From positions 1 to 34,558 of the IMG/VR virus record IMGVR_UViG_3300034198_011597: a DNA stretch of 34,558 bases; one strand, given 5' to 3'. Of this stretch, positions 25,501 to 33,145 are shown piece after piece. How positions within the stretch are numbered: position 1 is the first letter of the stretch; each line of letters begins with the position of its first letter. A program made the translations under genes and the position numbers. Below the pieces are notes generated by a model. That model was not told where the DNA came from. It did not search any database and was given only the letters and a program-made list of their open reading frames with translations. The DNA comes from a virus.

Positions 25501-25897
25501 TAATGTCAGTAACATCTTCAGTAGTTTGAATGCTTGTTACTTTAATATATCCTTCAGCGGTTAAGTTTCTTTTTGGTGTATAACTTACCAAATCAGCAAG
25601 TTTTATTACACTATCTCTGCGTTCAGCAGTATCAATAAAGTTTTCACGAGTATTTAAGTCGTTACGGAAAGCAAGACCTTGGCCCATAAATGCAATTACA
25701 TCTAGTAACGCAATAAATTCTGAGCTTTCTATGTAGTCGTTATATGTTTCAGGGTAATAAACGCGCAAATAATCAATGAAACTTTTACGCAAAGTTTCAT
25801 AATCATAGCTTTTAAAATCAGCTTCACGGAAAGTCTGATATATTGCTTTCCAATCATTTATGCCAAATAATGCGCTTTGTCTGCTACTGGTTGCCAT
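22517..25897 (-). CDS. 6: Baseplate wedge protein gp6 (baseplate J family), 1126 aa
   Basis: In T4, gp6 joins neighbouring wedges into the inner baseplate ring. The N-terminus here has the family's hallmark run: YPETYNDYIESSEF, then LLDVIAFMGQGLAFRND, NTRENFIDTAERRDS and VSYTPKRN (about residues 50-115). The C-terminus is also typical, with DTFYFSELTAYLHD, SFGDLYEIKAAPYEIFV and the ending AELQIR. The protein is much longer than the 660 residues of T4 gp6. The extra length lies between about residues 400 and 950 and looks like added beta-structured domains. The start is ATG at 25897 with an AAGAGA ribosome binding site and a GATAAATA octamer before it. The gene lies between gp25 and the giant protein, the same neighbourhood as in T4-like phages. 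Confidence 0.93.
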   Translation of the reverse strand: MATSSRQSALFGINDWKAIYQTFREADFKSYDYETLRKSFIDYLRVYYPETYNDYIESSEFIALLDVIAFMGQGLAFRNDLNTRENFIDTAERRDSVIKLADLVSYTPKRNLTAEGYIKVTSIQTTEDVTDINGFNLSNIPILWNDPANPNWLNQYNTIINSTLINAQRIGRPGNSQQILGIKTDEYSMNIPADNLPIVPFTSVVDEQTMNFELVSGTSLDKDYVYEIPPAPSGTFNILYRNDKLGYGSPNTGFFFYFKQGSLQSYDFNLEQQIANQVVDIDIQGINNTDTWLYQLNTDNTAAVSRLLWKQVENVYADAYLQTEASVRKIFSVVSRFNDQVSYTFGDGVFSEIPVGTFRAYVRAGNALTYTIDPSEMQGLNVTINYISRSGRTEALTLGLALQLPVSNAQARETLANIKQRAPARYYTQNRMVNGEDYNNFPYTLYSSIIKSKAINRSSIGVSKNLDLLDPTGKYSSTNSFANDGGLYQDDSNGFAGFTVNNNNDIITFLTDKLGALLSENRARQYYLQNYPRYPVDSSTGDGTVYWNETTVDANSITGYFYNIVDNISTPIPAGMFNSNNMKYATKGAMIKFVAPSGFYFDSNNRLVSGIATPSNITSIWTTVLNVVGDGYNNGEGNFSNGSGPITLNQFIPTGAIVNTIIPVFDNTLSSTVINECIFRIEFNQDFSLVFNNSLSIIQDRWSVEAYDATNWFVNFESLGNNIYNVEYRSLAYYFGSVSDLRFTFESDKLVYDPFSGVVLQDFVKVLATNTQFNSNYPLALPVTASIIGQTVASDGYVNDFEVEVASIDVNDRTLVSNPDFFTQVTGYSSTGTNVGVYTFFVRVEDAVSLSRLQLLPTDSIAYSYATKGQIEVVKYEYPENQIFYAYTEDKFYQTIQDPTSISQLYIVTELTNYFMKPGRQGLAFQYRHNSNNTTRIDPATTNIIDLYLVTQSYYTSYQNYIQDSTNTIPEPERPTINELNQAYGTLQNYKMLSDSLIPNSVIFKPLFGNKAAPALRGTIKVIKSNTTNASNSEIRSAVLSAMNTYFDINNWDFGDTFYFSELTAYLHDQVGELINSVVLVPNDPTQSFGDLYEIKAAPYEIFVNAATANDVVVIAALTPAELQIR

Positions 25898-25914
25898 ATG
25901 TGTTCTCTTTTATG

Positions 25915-25922
25915 TATTTATC
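25915..25922 (-). promoter_or_regulatory. Late-promoter-like octamer GATAAATA before gp6
   Basis: The minus strand reads GATAAATA 17 bases before the gp6 start, in the 53-base gap after gp25. A late transcript from here would have a short leader containing AAGAGA. Confidence 0.5.
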
Positions 25923-25950
25923 ATAACTAAAAACACTGGTTTTTAAGAAA

Positions 25951-26400
25951 TTACTGTATAGTAGCTGAATTTGTTAAATTATTGAAAAATACATTTAAAA
26001 GTTGTGCTCTATTAAATGGCACAACAGCTAGTTCTATTTCTACTAGAATTCCATTGTCTTTAGGATAAGCTTTAACGGAATTGATTATCATTCTTGGATC
26101 ACCGCTAGCCACTCGCCTAATTTCGTCTTGCAATTGAAATTGAACATCAGTTGTGTTAGGTTCAAATACAAACGACCACAATGTGGTTCCGTAATCTGGT
26201 TTTCCAACTTTTTGACCCTGTTGTATGTTTAAAGCATTTATAAAATCTTGAATAATTAACTTTTCATCAACTGCTCTATATTTTTTACCATAGTTGATTG
26301 GTGAAATTGTTGAACCCGTACCACCGTCGATTCCCGGCATTACATTAGTTGATCTGGGTTTATTAGCGTTTATTGTACTGAAACCGATATATGTAGGCAT
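25951..26400 (-). CDS. 25: Baseplate wedge protein gp25 (GpW/gp25/TssE family), 149 aa
   Basis: gp25 is the small wedge subunit of contractile tails and pairs with gp6 and gp53. The length is close to the usual 130-150 residues. The sequence shows the family order: YRAVDEKLIIQDFINAL (about 43-59), KVGKPDYGTTLWSFVFEP (about 65-83), LQDEIRRVASGDPRMII (about 92-108), and C-terminal strands ILVEIELAVVPFN. The usual Glu-Pro-Arg motif that contacts neighbouring sheath or wedge parts reads Glu-Pro-Asn here. The ATG at 26400 follows an AAAGAGA ribosome binding site and a CATAAATA octamer. The gene lies between gp5 and gp6, with gaps of 24 and 53 bases. Confidence 0.93.
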   Translation of the reverse strand: MPTYIGFSTINANKPRSTNVMPGIDGGTGSTISPINYGKKYRAVDEKLIIQDFINALNIQQGQKVGKPDYGTTLWSFVFEPNTTDVQFQLQDEIRRVASGDPRMIINSVKAYPKDNGILVEIELAVVPFNRAQLLNVFFNNLTNSATIQ

Positions 26401-26415
26401 AATATTTTCTCTTTA

Positions 26416-26423
26416 TATTTATG
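26416..26423 (-). promoter_or_regulatory. Late-promoter-like octamer CATAAATA before gp25
   Basis: It sits in the 24-base gap right after the stop of gp5 and 15 bases before the gp25 ATG. The downstream leader contains AAAGAGA. Confidence 0.45.
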
Positions 26424-26424
26424 C

Positions 26425-29400
26425 TTATCTAGTTGCACTATTAAACTGCCGTTGCTCTAGAGATATGATCTGCTGGTCAAGGTCAGCTAATTTTTGTTTA
26501 ACCTCAGTATATGCAGTTTCTGCGGTTATAATATTTGGGTCGCCTTTAGGTAAGTCTCGTTTTGCTTTATTCAATTCATAGCGAGCATCATTAAGTGTTT
26601 TTTGCAAGTCAAATCTTTTATCTTGCAATGAGTTAATTTCTCCAATAATTTTGCCTTGCTCATCTAGTGCAGCTTGTGATACAGAGCCACCAATAGAAAG
26701 TCCTGAAAAGTTTGGAACAGGTATTCTAGGATTGCCTAACTGTGCAGTTAGTTGCGCTGTTATTTGATTGCGGTTTGTTGTGTTAAGTGCTGCAATAGGC
26801 ATTTTTATGTCAGCAACTCCGGTTGAACTTATTGAACTTATAGCTGAATTAAGTGCAGCGGCTGCTGACGGTGGAAGACCTAATGCAGCCAAGTCAGCTA
26901 AACTATTTTTTCCAGCAGCAAGATTGTTTAATTCGGTTGATAATCCACCTTTTAAGTTATTCGCTGTACTTAATAAGTTACTACCCAAATTGTTAGGTAA
27001 GTTAGTTCCTATCGACGATAGATTAGGTATAGATTTTTCTTTAATTAAGTCTGCAACATGAGATGTTCCTGGAATTTGATTCAAAGAATTTAATTGATTG
27101 GTTACAACTGATGATATGGCGTTATCAACGCCTGGTATTCCTGACAATCCAGTAGCAGATCCAGGTATTGTTTTGGCTCTGTTTATAGCACCTGCTACTG
27201 TTCCAGAAATAGCTGTAGTTGTCAATCCCCCAATAACTCTTGCGGCGTCACCGCCGATGCGACCACTCAATCCAGTAGACACTGCACTTCCCACAGCTCC
27301 AGTAAGTGCCCTGTCTACACTATTAGCAGTTGCTGTTCCAGAAACAACTGCTGCCACTGTTCCCCCAATAACTCTAGATGCACTGACACCCAAAGAATCT
27401 CGCAATGCATTAGACACTGCATTTCCCGAAGCTCCACTAATTATTCTGTTTAAATTACCAGTAGGTCCACCTAGTGCAGCACCAATTGCGGCTGTAGCAG
27501 CAATTTCTTTCAAGTTCTGCGGTCTTCCTGATTGTAATAAAGGAAGACCACTAACTATAACTGAAAATGCTGCTGCGGCTGCGCCTTTAGTAGTATCTAG
27601 TAAACTTGCAGGATTAGTACCAATATTTTTAATAGATGATGTCAAAGAGCTTCCTATTGTACTAATACTTCCTGTTGATTTATTAGAGAGAGTTGCTGCA
27701 ATAATTCCACTGGCGATTAAGCTTTGTGTTGTTCCCATAAGTAAATTGTTTGCAGATTTTTTAGCTCCAATGGCCCCACCTATAGCACCAGTAACTGATC
27801 CAACAATAGAACGAGATACTAAACCGCCGATAGCATTAGCCGAATTGACCCCTAAAGAACTACCCAATGCACTGGATACTGCACTTCCTACAGCACCACT
27901 AACTGTTCTGCCTAAATTAATAGAAACAGATCGTGGAGTAGCACCTATAATAGGAATTGAAGCATTTCTAATAAAATTTGCAGTGTTATTTAAACCGTTA
28001 AATGTAGTCGCCATAACTACACCTGAAATCTGTGTTGGAGATTCTTTACCAGTAATTATACCTGATTGAGTGAGTTGTGTTTGTGCTTGTTGAAAATTAG
28101 TTACTTGGGTGTTAACTTGAACTTGAATATTTCTTGTATAATCTTCTAGATTATTAACACCGTCTTTACCCGTAAACATATTTGGCGTCATAGCAGAATC
28201 AATTGATCCTCCATCTGCAATGATATTATTAACTAAAGGAGCACTACCTGGTTTTAAATATCCCGCATCTTGTAATTGAGTAGGAGTTTGTGCTAATTTA
28301 CCTATCGAAGCAACCGGGCCTTCATCAGTTTGTACTACGGCTGCACCTTGACTTATCGCTTCTTTTGCAGGCCCGGTTGCAGCAATTACCGCAGTTTGAG
28401 CTACCATAGTAGATGCAGTTCCTTTATCAATCGACTCGCTAACTGGAGCAGTAGCTGGAACTGTAGCTGCCACTGGGGTTGTAGCAGGGGGCACCGATTG
28501 TGGAGTTGTTGAATTGGCTGCTGAAGTGTTTGCTTGCGTGACTGATGCCGGAGGCGCACTAGGTAACGCATTACTAGCATCATTATTAACTGTTACATCA
28601 ACACCCTTATTTGCCATTGCATAAGGTTGATGTGTAGGTGCTCTGCTTACAATACTTAACAATGAACCTGGACTTGCTAGCCATCCTTTACCACTATCAA
28701 ATAATGCATCAGTGTGTGCTATTATGGGTATTGGTTTTACTTCTTGTGGTACTAAACTAGCAGAACCAGTATTTAAGTTTATTTTTGATCCGTTTACGAA
28801 TGTAGTAGATGAACTTGCAAATGAGGCTTCGCCGGAAGAATTTAAACTCATGGGCCCACTTACTTTAACTGTGTATTGTGCCTGAGAATAAATGTTCGAT
28901 TTACCACCAATTCTTTGCGTGAAATCTTTTTCTGTTTGAACATTAATATTTTCAGCAACTATGTTAAAATTTTTCTTAGCGTTTATGTTTATGTTATTAT
29001 CAGCATGTAAGTTAAGATCACCTTGGGTTCTGACATTGACACTATTAGTGGCATACATATCAATAGTGCCTTCTTTTCCTAATTCAATCCAGCTTTGTCC
29101 ATTAGAGTGTATAATAAATAAAGTTTGCCCATCATCACTCATTAATATTTGATGCCCTAACGCAGTTCTAATTCGTACTAACTGGTCAGTTCCTAATAAA
29201 TCACCGTCATCCATTACAATAGAATGGCCGCCCCTTCGTGCTATTACATTTAATTTTTCTGAGTTATTAGTATTGATTGCATCAGTTATTTGATCGTCTG
29301 TATAACCACCTTCATATATAGGTCTGCCGGGAGTACTCACACCCCAACCCACTCTTGAAGGAGACTCTCGCTGTGCCGAACTACCAATAACACCTCGTAT

Positions 29401-30006
29401 AGGATCACGAACTAACCCCTGCTGACTTAATATAGATGCTACATAACTGTGTACTGGTTTGGGTGTTGATAAGAAATTGTTGGAAGTTGAATCATTTTCA
29501 TTGTTACTGTTTAAGTTAGTTACTGGTAATCTAGTAGCTCCTCCTAAACTACTTGCTTCTCCTGAATTAAGAATTACATTCTCTGCGCCACCTATTGCAG
29601 GCACCATGTGTAGTGCGTTTGGATCAGGCACACATCCAATGTAAAAACCAAAGTTTGGATCACCATTGATAAAAATACAAATAACTGTGCTGCCGATATC
29701 TGGTGGGCTGTTCCATAATCCATATGAACTTGGATTTCTAATATATTCACCCGACCCAGTTTTTTGAGCACTAGCTTGTGTACTACCAAAAAACGGAGTC
29801 ATATAATTAACAGTGACCCAGTTGCTACTACTATTAGAATCATTTCCGCTCATATCACCTATGTAAACTTCAAGTCTACCTGATCTAGTTGGATCTACAT
29901 TATTTTTAACTGTGGCTAATACGGGCAATGATCTAAGAACTGCTCCACCTGCTTCTGGTGTGCTTGATTTTGGTTGCCCCCTGGGCATTATGTCATTATA
30001 TGGCAT
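26425..30006 (-). CDS. 5: gp5-type baseplate central spike/hub protein, 1193 aa, no lysozyme domain
   Basis: gp5 forms the trimeric spike under the tail tube. Residues about 25-140 look like the OB-fold: LRSLPVLATVKNNVDPTRSG, RLEVYIGD, NWVTVNYMTPFFGS and STVICIFINGDPNFGFYIG. Residues about 205-300 have SRVGWGVSTPGRP, GGHSIVMDDGD and TALGHQILMSDDG, a gp5/VgrG-like core. Residues about 309-405 look like a short beta-helix of alternating strands (INVQ, VRTQGDLNLHADNN). T4's central lysozyme domain is absent, as in other environmental T4-like phages. A Pro/Ala/Thr linker (about 483-528) leads to a long extension not in T4 gp5. That extension has three Gly/Ala-rich repeats (from residues 704, 858 and 903) and a Lys/Glu/Gln-rich coiled coil at about 1110-1193. 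The ATG at 30006 follows AAGAGA. Confidence 0.88.
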   Translation of the reverse strand: MPYNDIMPRGQPKSSTPEAGGAVLRSLPVLATVKNNVDPTRSGRLEVYIGDMSGNDSNSSSNWVTVNYMTPFFGSTQASAQKTGSGEYIRNPSSYGLWNSPPDIGSTVICIFINGDPNFGFYIGCVPDPNALHMVPAIGGAENVILNSGEASSLGGATRLPVTNLNSNNENDSTSNNFLSTPKPVHSYVASILSQQGLVRDPIRGVIGSSAQRESPSRVGWGVSTPGRPIYEGGYTDDQITDAINTNNSEKLNVIARRGGHSIVMDDGDLLGTDQLVRIRTALGHQILMSDDGQTLFIIHSNGQSWIELGKEGTIDMYATNSVNVRTQGDLNLHADNNININAKKNFNIVAENINVQTEKDFTQRIGGKSNIYSQAQYTVKVSGPMSLNSSGEASFASSSTTFVNGSKINLNTGSASLVPQEVKPIPIIAHTDALFDSGKGWLASPGSLLSIVSRAPTHQPYAMANKGVDVTVNNDASNALPSAPPASVTQANTSAANSTTPQSVPPATTPVAATVPATAPVSESIDKGTASTMVAQTAVIAATGPAKEAISQGAAVVQTDEGPVASIGKLAQTPTQLQDAGYLKPGSAPLVNNIIADGGSIDSAMTPNMFTGKDGVNNLEDYTRNIQVQVNTQVTNFQQAQTQLTQSGIITGKESPTQISGVVMATTFNGLNNTANFIRNASIPIIGATPRSVSINLGRTVSGAVGSAVSSALGSSLGVNSANAIGGLVSRSIVGSVTGAIGGAIGAKKSANNLLMGTTQSLIASGIIAATLSNKSTGSISTIGSSLTSSIKNIGTNPASLLDTTKGAAAAAFSVIVSGLPLLQSGRPQNLKEIAATAAIGAALGGPTGNLNRIISGASGNAVSNALRDSLGVSASRVIGGTVAAVVSGTATANSVDRALTGAVGSAVSTGLSGRIGGDAARVIGGLTTTAISGTVAGAINRAKTIPGSATGLSGIPGVDNAISSVVTNQLNSLNQIPGTSHVADLIKEKSIPNLSSIGTNLPNNLGSNLLSTANNLKGGLSTELNNLAAGKNSLADLAALGLPPSAAAALNSAISSISSTGVADIKMPIAALNTTNRNQITAQLTAQLGNPRIPVPNFSGLSIGGSVSQAALDEQGKIIGEINSLQDKRFDLQKTLNDARYELNKAKRDLPKGDPNIITAETAYTEVKQKLADLDQQIISLEQRQFNSATR
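27190..27897 (-). repeat. Three Gly/Ala-rich glycine-zipper-like repeats in gp5
   Basis: Repeats start at residues 704 (GAVGSAVSSALGSSLG), 858 (GASGNAVSNALRDSLG) and 903 (GAVGSAVSTGLSGRIG). Each is followed by a variable stretch ending IGG and then a Ser/Val/Thr-rich hydrophobic run. Spacing is 154 and 45 residues. The regular small residues resemble glycine zippers that pack helices tightly or insert in membranes. That function is inference. Confidence 0.7.
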
Positions 30007-30026
30007 ATATTATGTCTCTTAATTTA

Positions 30027-32801
30027 TTATAAATTTTCTCGGATAAATTGATCTGGATTGGTTGTTTCTCTTCCGCCATCATTTCCATTTATTAATACTT
30101 TGCTAGAGGCACTTAATGTAGATATTGCATCATCATTAACAACATTTTTATTTACTATTGGTGTTGGTACACTACCATCACGCAAAGTTAAACTATTAAT
30201 AGAGCTACCGGCAACAGGATCATTCAATCCAGGACCGCCGCCAGTAGGTGATGTAATTTGAGTACCTCCTGTTGGGTAACCCAGATTAACAGAATTAGTT
30301 TCCCGCACTTCTGTTGGATTGGGTGCCGGAACGTCTGTCACAAACCCAGAACCAAGCGTAGTTATATTTTGACTAGCTGCTGCTGCTGGTTTACTATTAG
30401 TAGGTAAATTTGTTCTTCTAGGATCTGTCGCTGTAGCTTCTCCCGATGATCTTCTTGTTGGTGTCGATTCTCTAGCTGTTGCTGCTGGCGCATTCTTACC
30501 TTCTGGAGCTGCCTTAGTGTCGAATGGTGTGGGCCTACATTCTAGGACTTGCGTAAACTTTCCACCTTGAAATCTGCTCTCTAATCCAATGACTTGAAAT
30601 GCTACACCTTTTATTATATTTTTTAATTCAGGTGGATATTTCCAAAATAAAATACTTTCATTAATTGTCATTAAGCCATTGTCATTGTTATAATCTACAC
30701 CTTCTTTGAAATCAATTTCAATAAACACTTGACCGCCTGTGCCGTTGATTGTGAAACCATCACTTCCATAAAACTGTCGATATACAGTATTGATAGTATT
30801 TGGGGTGTCTTGCATTAGATAATCAGGATCGCCTATTATAGTTATTTTTGCCTCAGACCAAGTTCTTGGTGAATACAAGCTAGTTAAATAAGAATTTTCT
30901 GCTTGTTTACCTGCATTTAATTGTCCTGTTTTATCTTCATTTTGTTGAGTATTAGGAACTGTAGGGATATTAGCTCCTCTACCATGTGACTCTGGGCTAC
31001 CAGTCGCCTGTACAGTTGCATTATAAAATGAATTATCAAATTGCTGTTCGAAGTTTAAAATTTCAGAATTTTGTCCAGTTAACCAATAATCATATCTTTT
31101 ATACGGTCCTTGATATCGAGTTGTATTACTAACATATGCACTAGCTACATAGGGCGTTTCGTATGGTTGGATATAGTAAGTTATATTATACGCATAATCA
31201 CCTACTATTGGATCCCAAGCTCTTGGTATTACTTGACTTGTTAAACTATACCATTTTATAGGTTTAGGTGTAGCTTTTCGTTCTTGATTTTCTACATTGG
31301 CCATCCCATCAATTTCATTTCCATATGATGCTATTAGTGCGTTGGACAAATATTTACTTTGAGATATAATAGAACTTACCGCTTGTATCATTGAAGTTTC
31401 TTTTGAAAAAGTAATAGTTCTTTTGTTATTATTTGGAGTAGCGGTTACTGTTAAAGTGTCATTAACTTGTTGTGTGTTTGAAACTTGACTCATTGGCCAA
31501 AGTAACTTATTTTTTTTATCAGCTTCAGTAACTACTTCAGCATTTTTAATGTCATCACTATCTCCTAAAAATTCCACATCATATACATTTGCTTCTGCGA
31601 TTGTTGGTTTTCCACTTGGTCCGTTTTGTTTTTTTAATTCTTCTTGTTGTTTATTAAGTTGAGTTAATAATCCTTGCGGACCTTTCAATGCGTCATAAAC
31701 AGTAGATGCAACCAATCTAGCATCTTTTTTAATTCTACCTCTAATATTACCAAATGCTTCTAAAGGAGAAATTGATGTAGCAGAAAAATTGTATGTTGAA
31801 ATTTTACCGTCTAGTTTAAATAACATGTTTGTTATTCTTATATCATAGAATCTTTCAAACATACCACCGGCGTCAGGAGCTACTGAACTATTTTCTACAT
31901 TTTTTTCAGTAATTATATTACCTTGAGCATCATATCCTAAAAATCTAATTCCTAAAATAAAAAAACCTCTAGTATAGTTGTCCAAGTCATTTTTATTTTT
32001 TAATTTACTAGTTTGCCGTAATGTTTCTCCTGCTTTCTGTAATTTACTTACTAACGAAAATCCATAAGGTTCATAAATGGTAAATGCTATAGAAGTGACA
32101 CTGGTTGCTGAAGTAGTACTAGGTCCTGCAGGCGCGGCAGTTATTTTTAAATTGTCTATGTAGAAGTCTAACTCCATACCTGGCGCTCTAGGTATTGTAG
32201 TGCCCAATCCACCGCTTTGCGCCACAATACATGCACCACCAGTACCTTGAACTAATTTACCTGATGGGTCTCCTGCAACTAAAGCATTAATGTTCTTTCT
32301 TCCAGACTCTACAAATGCCTGATATGCATCAGGGGTAATCATGTATAAAGTTATTTGATAATTGTAGCTTGAAAATTCACTTAATGGATTAAACTGCCTT
32401 CTTCCTGGCTTGTCAGGGGCAGTATCAGTGGTAGATGTGTTTTTTGTGTCTGTTACACCTGTATTATAATCTGTTTTAAGTTTACTTAATCTAGCCGTTT
32501 CAACTTTATCGTAACTTTTGTCATCACTAGCCTCAGTTCTATTAAGATTGTTTCGATTATTACGAACAACTTTTTTAGCAGGTACTGCTGGTGCAGGCTG
32601 AGGTGGAGCAGTCAACGAACTGTAACTAGGTATTTGACTCAGTGCTATAGTATTTGGACCTGCTTTATCTCTAACTCGTAGATTAGTTACTAGTTCTGCG
32701 CGAACAATAGACCTACCGTATGCACCTTTACTTTTGTCACTGGCGTTCCAAGACTCTAAAAATGCAGTTAAATATCGTTGAAGTTGTTCTTGGGTAGCCA
32801 T
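30027..32801 (-). CDS. Probable baseplate hub protein (gp27 position), 924 aa
   Basis: The ATG at 32801 has only a weak GGA-type ribosome binding site. The gene sits directly before gp5, where a tube-like hub partner of the spike is expected. After a charged, Pro/Asn-rich N-terminal linker (about 65-140), residues about 140-360 have NPLSEFSSYNYQITLYMI, LDFYIDNLKITA, FTIYEPYGFSLVSKLQKAG and FILGIRFLGYD, and end in FNISATS-like strands. A short coiled-coil-like segment (LLTQLNKQQEELKKQ) lies near 375-395. Residues about 660-756 hold TIIGDPDYLMQD, ILFWKYPPELKNIIKG, and GLESRFQGGKFTQVLECRP. The last pattern is the kind seen at the end of hub domains. The final 165 residues are disordered, rich in Thr, Pro, Asn and Gly. 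I infer a hub role from position and these patterns, not from a recognised match to T4 gp27. Confidence 0.55.
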   Translation of the reverse strand: MATQEQLQRYLTAFLESWNASDKSKGAYGRSIVRAELVTNLRVRDKAGPNTIALSQIPSYSSLTAPPQPAPAVPAKKVVRNNRNNLNRTEASDDKSYDKVETARLSKLKTDYNTGVTDTKNTSTTDTAPDKPGRRQFNPLSEFSSYNYQITLYMITPDAYQAFVESGRKNINALVAGDPSGKLVQGTGGACIVAQSGGLGTTIPRAPGMELDFYIDNLKITAAPAGPSTTSATSVTSIAFTIYEPYGFSLVSKLQKAGETLRQTSKLKNKNDLDNYTRGFFILGIRFLGYDAQGNIITEKNVENSSVAPDAGGMFERFYDIRITNMLFKLDGKISTYNFSATSISPLEAFGNIRGRIKKDARLVASTVYDALKGPQGLLTQLNKQQEELKKQNGPSGKPTIAEANVYDVEFLGDSDDIKNAEVVTEADKKNKLLWPMSQVSNTQQVNDTLTVTATPNNNKRTITFSKETSMIQAVSSIISQSKYLSNALIASYGNEIDGMANVENQERKATPKPIKWYSLTSQVIPRAWDPIVGDYAYNITYYIQPYETPYVASAYVSNTTRYQGPYKRYDYWLTGQNSEILNFEQQFDNSFYNATVQATGSPESHGRGANIPTVPNTQQNEDKTGQLNAGKQAENSYLTSLYSPRTWSEAKITIIGDPDYLMQDTPNTINTVYRQFYGSDGFTINGTGGQVFIEIDFKEGVDYNNDNGLMTINESILFWKYPPELKNIIKGVAFQVIGLESRFQGGKFTQVLECRPTPFDTKAAPEGKNAPAATARESTPTRRSSGEATATDPRRTNLPTNSKPAAAASQNITTLGSGFVTDVPAPNPTEVRETNSVNLGYPTGGTQITSPTGGGPGLNDPVAGSSINSLTLRDGSVPTPIVNKNVVNDDAISTLSASSKVLINGNDGGRETTNPDQFIRENL

Positions 32802-32833
32802 TAATTTATTATTCCATTAATCATTAAATATAT

Positions 32834-33145
32834 TTAAATACCTAAAAGTTGCGTTAACATTTCTGGTTTTGGTAGGTAAATTCCCACATCAGTTTTAAAG
32901 TCAAATAATGGATCTTTTAATGTGTTTGGATTTCTACTAGCGAACACCCACCAAAGCCTAGAATCAGAATACATATCATATGCTAATAAATCAGGTCTAT
33001 ATTCATAAGTAGTAGTTATGGTCCAGTATATATCTGAAGGGTCTTTAATTATAGGCCTATCAATCATAATATCTAAAAATTTTCCATTTACAACACCAGT
33101 TAAATTATAAGGGCTTGTTGAAGGATACAAGTCATTATTAGCCAT
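32834..33145 (-). CDS. 53: Baseplate wedge protein gp53, 103 aa
   Basis: gp53 is a small wedge component that clamps onto the gp25/gp6 core. The family pattern is clear: DIYWTITTTYEYRPDLLAY, then DMYSDSRLWWVFASRNP, then DPLFDFKTDVGIYLPKP (residues about 40-95). At 103 residues it is shorter than T4 gp53 (196). I choose ATG at 33145 rather than the TTG two codons earlier. The GAGGAGG site is 9 bases from the ATG but only 3 from the TTG. The ATG overlaps the upstream stop by one base (TAATG), so translation is probably coupled to the junction protein before it. Confidence 0.88.
   Translation of the reverse strand: MANNDLYPSTSPYNLTGVVNGKFLDIMIDRPIIKDPSDIYWTITTTYEYRPDLLAYDMYSDSRLWWVFASRNPNTLKDPLFDFKTDVGIYLPKPEMLTQLLGI

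Noticed and set aside
27098-28069. A 323-codon open frame on the plus strand, antisense to gp5
   Set aside because: It lies exactly opposite the Gly/Ala-rich region, where GCN and GGN codons give few stops on the other strand. It has no ribosome binding site, and the gp5 frame through it is clearly coding.
29000-29900. A lysozyme domain in gp5, as in T4
   Set aside because: The region between the OB-fold and the beta-helix is only about 150 residues, with no lysozyme-like Glu/Asp/Thr catalytic pattern. It reads as the gp5/VgrG-type core.
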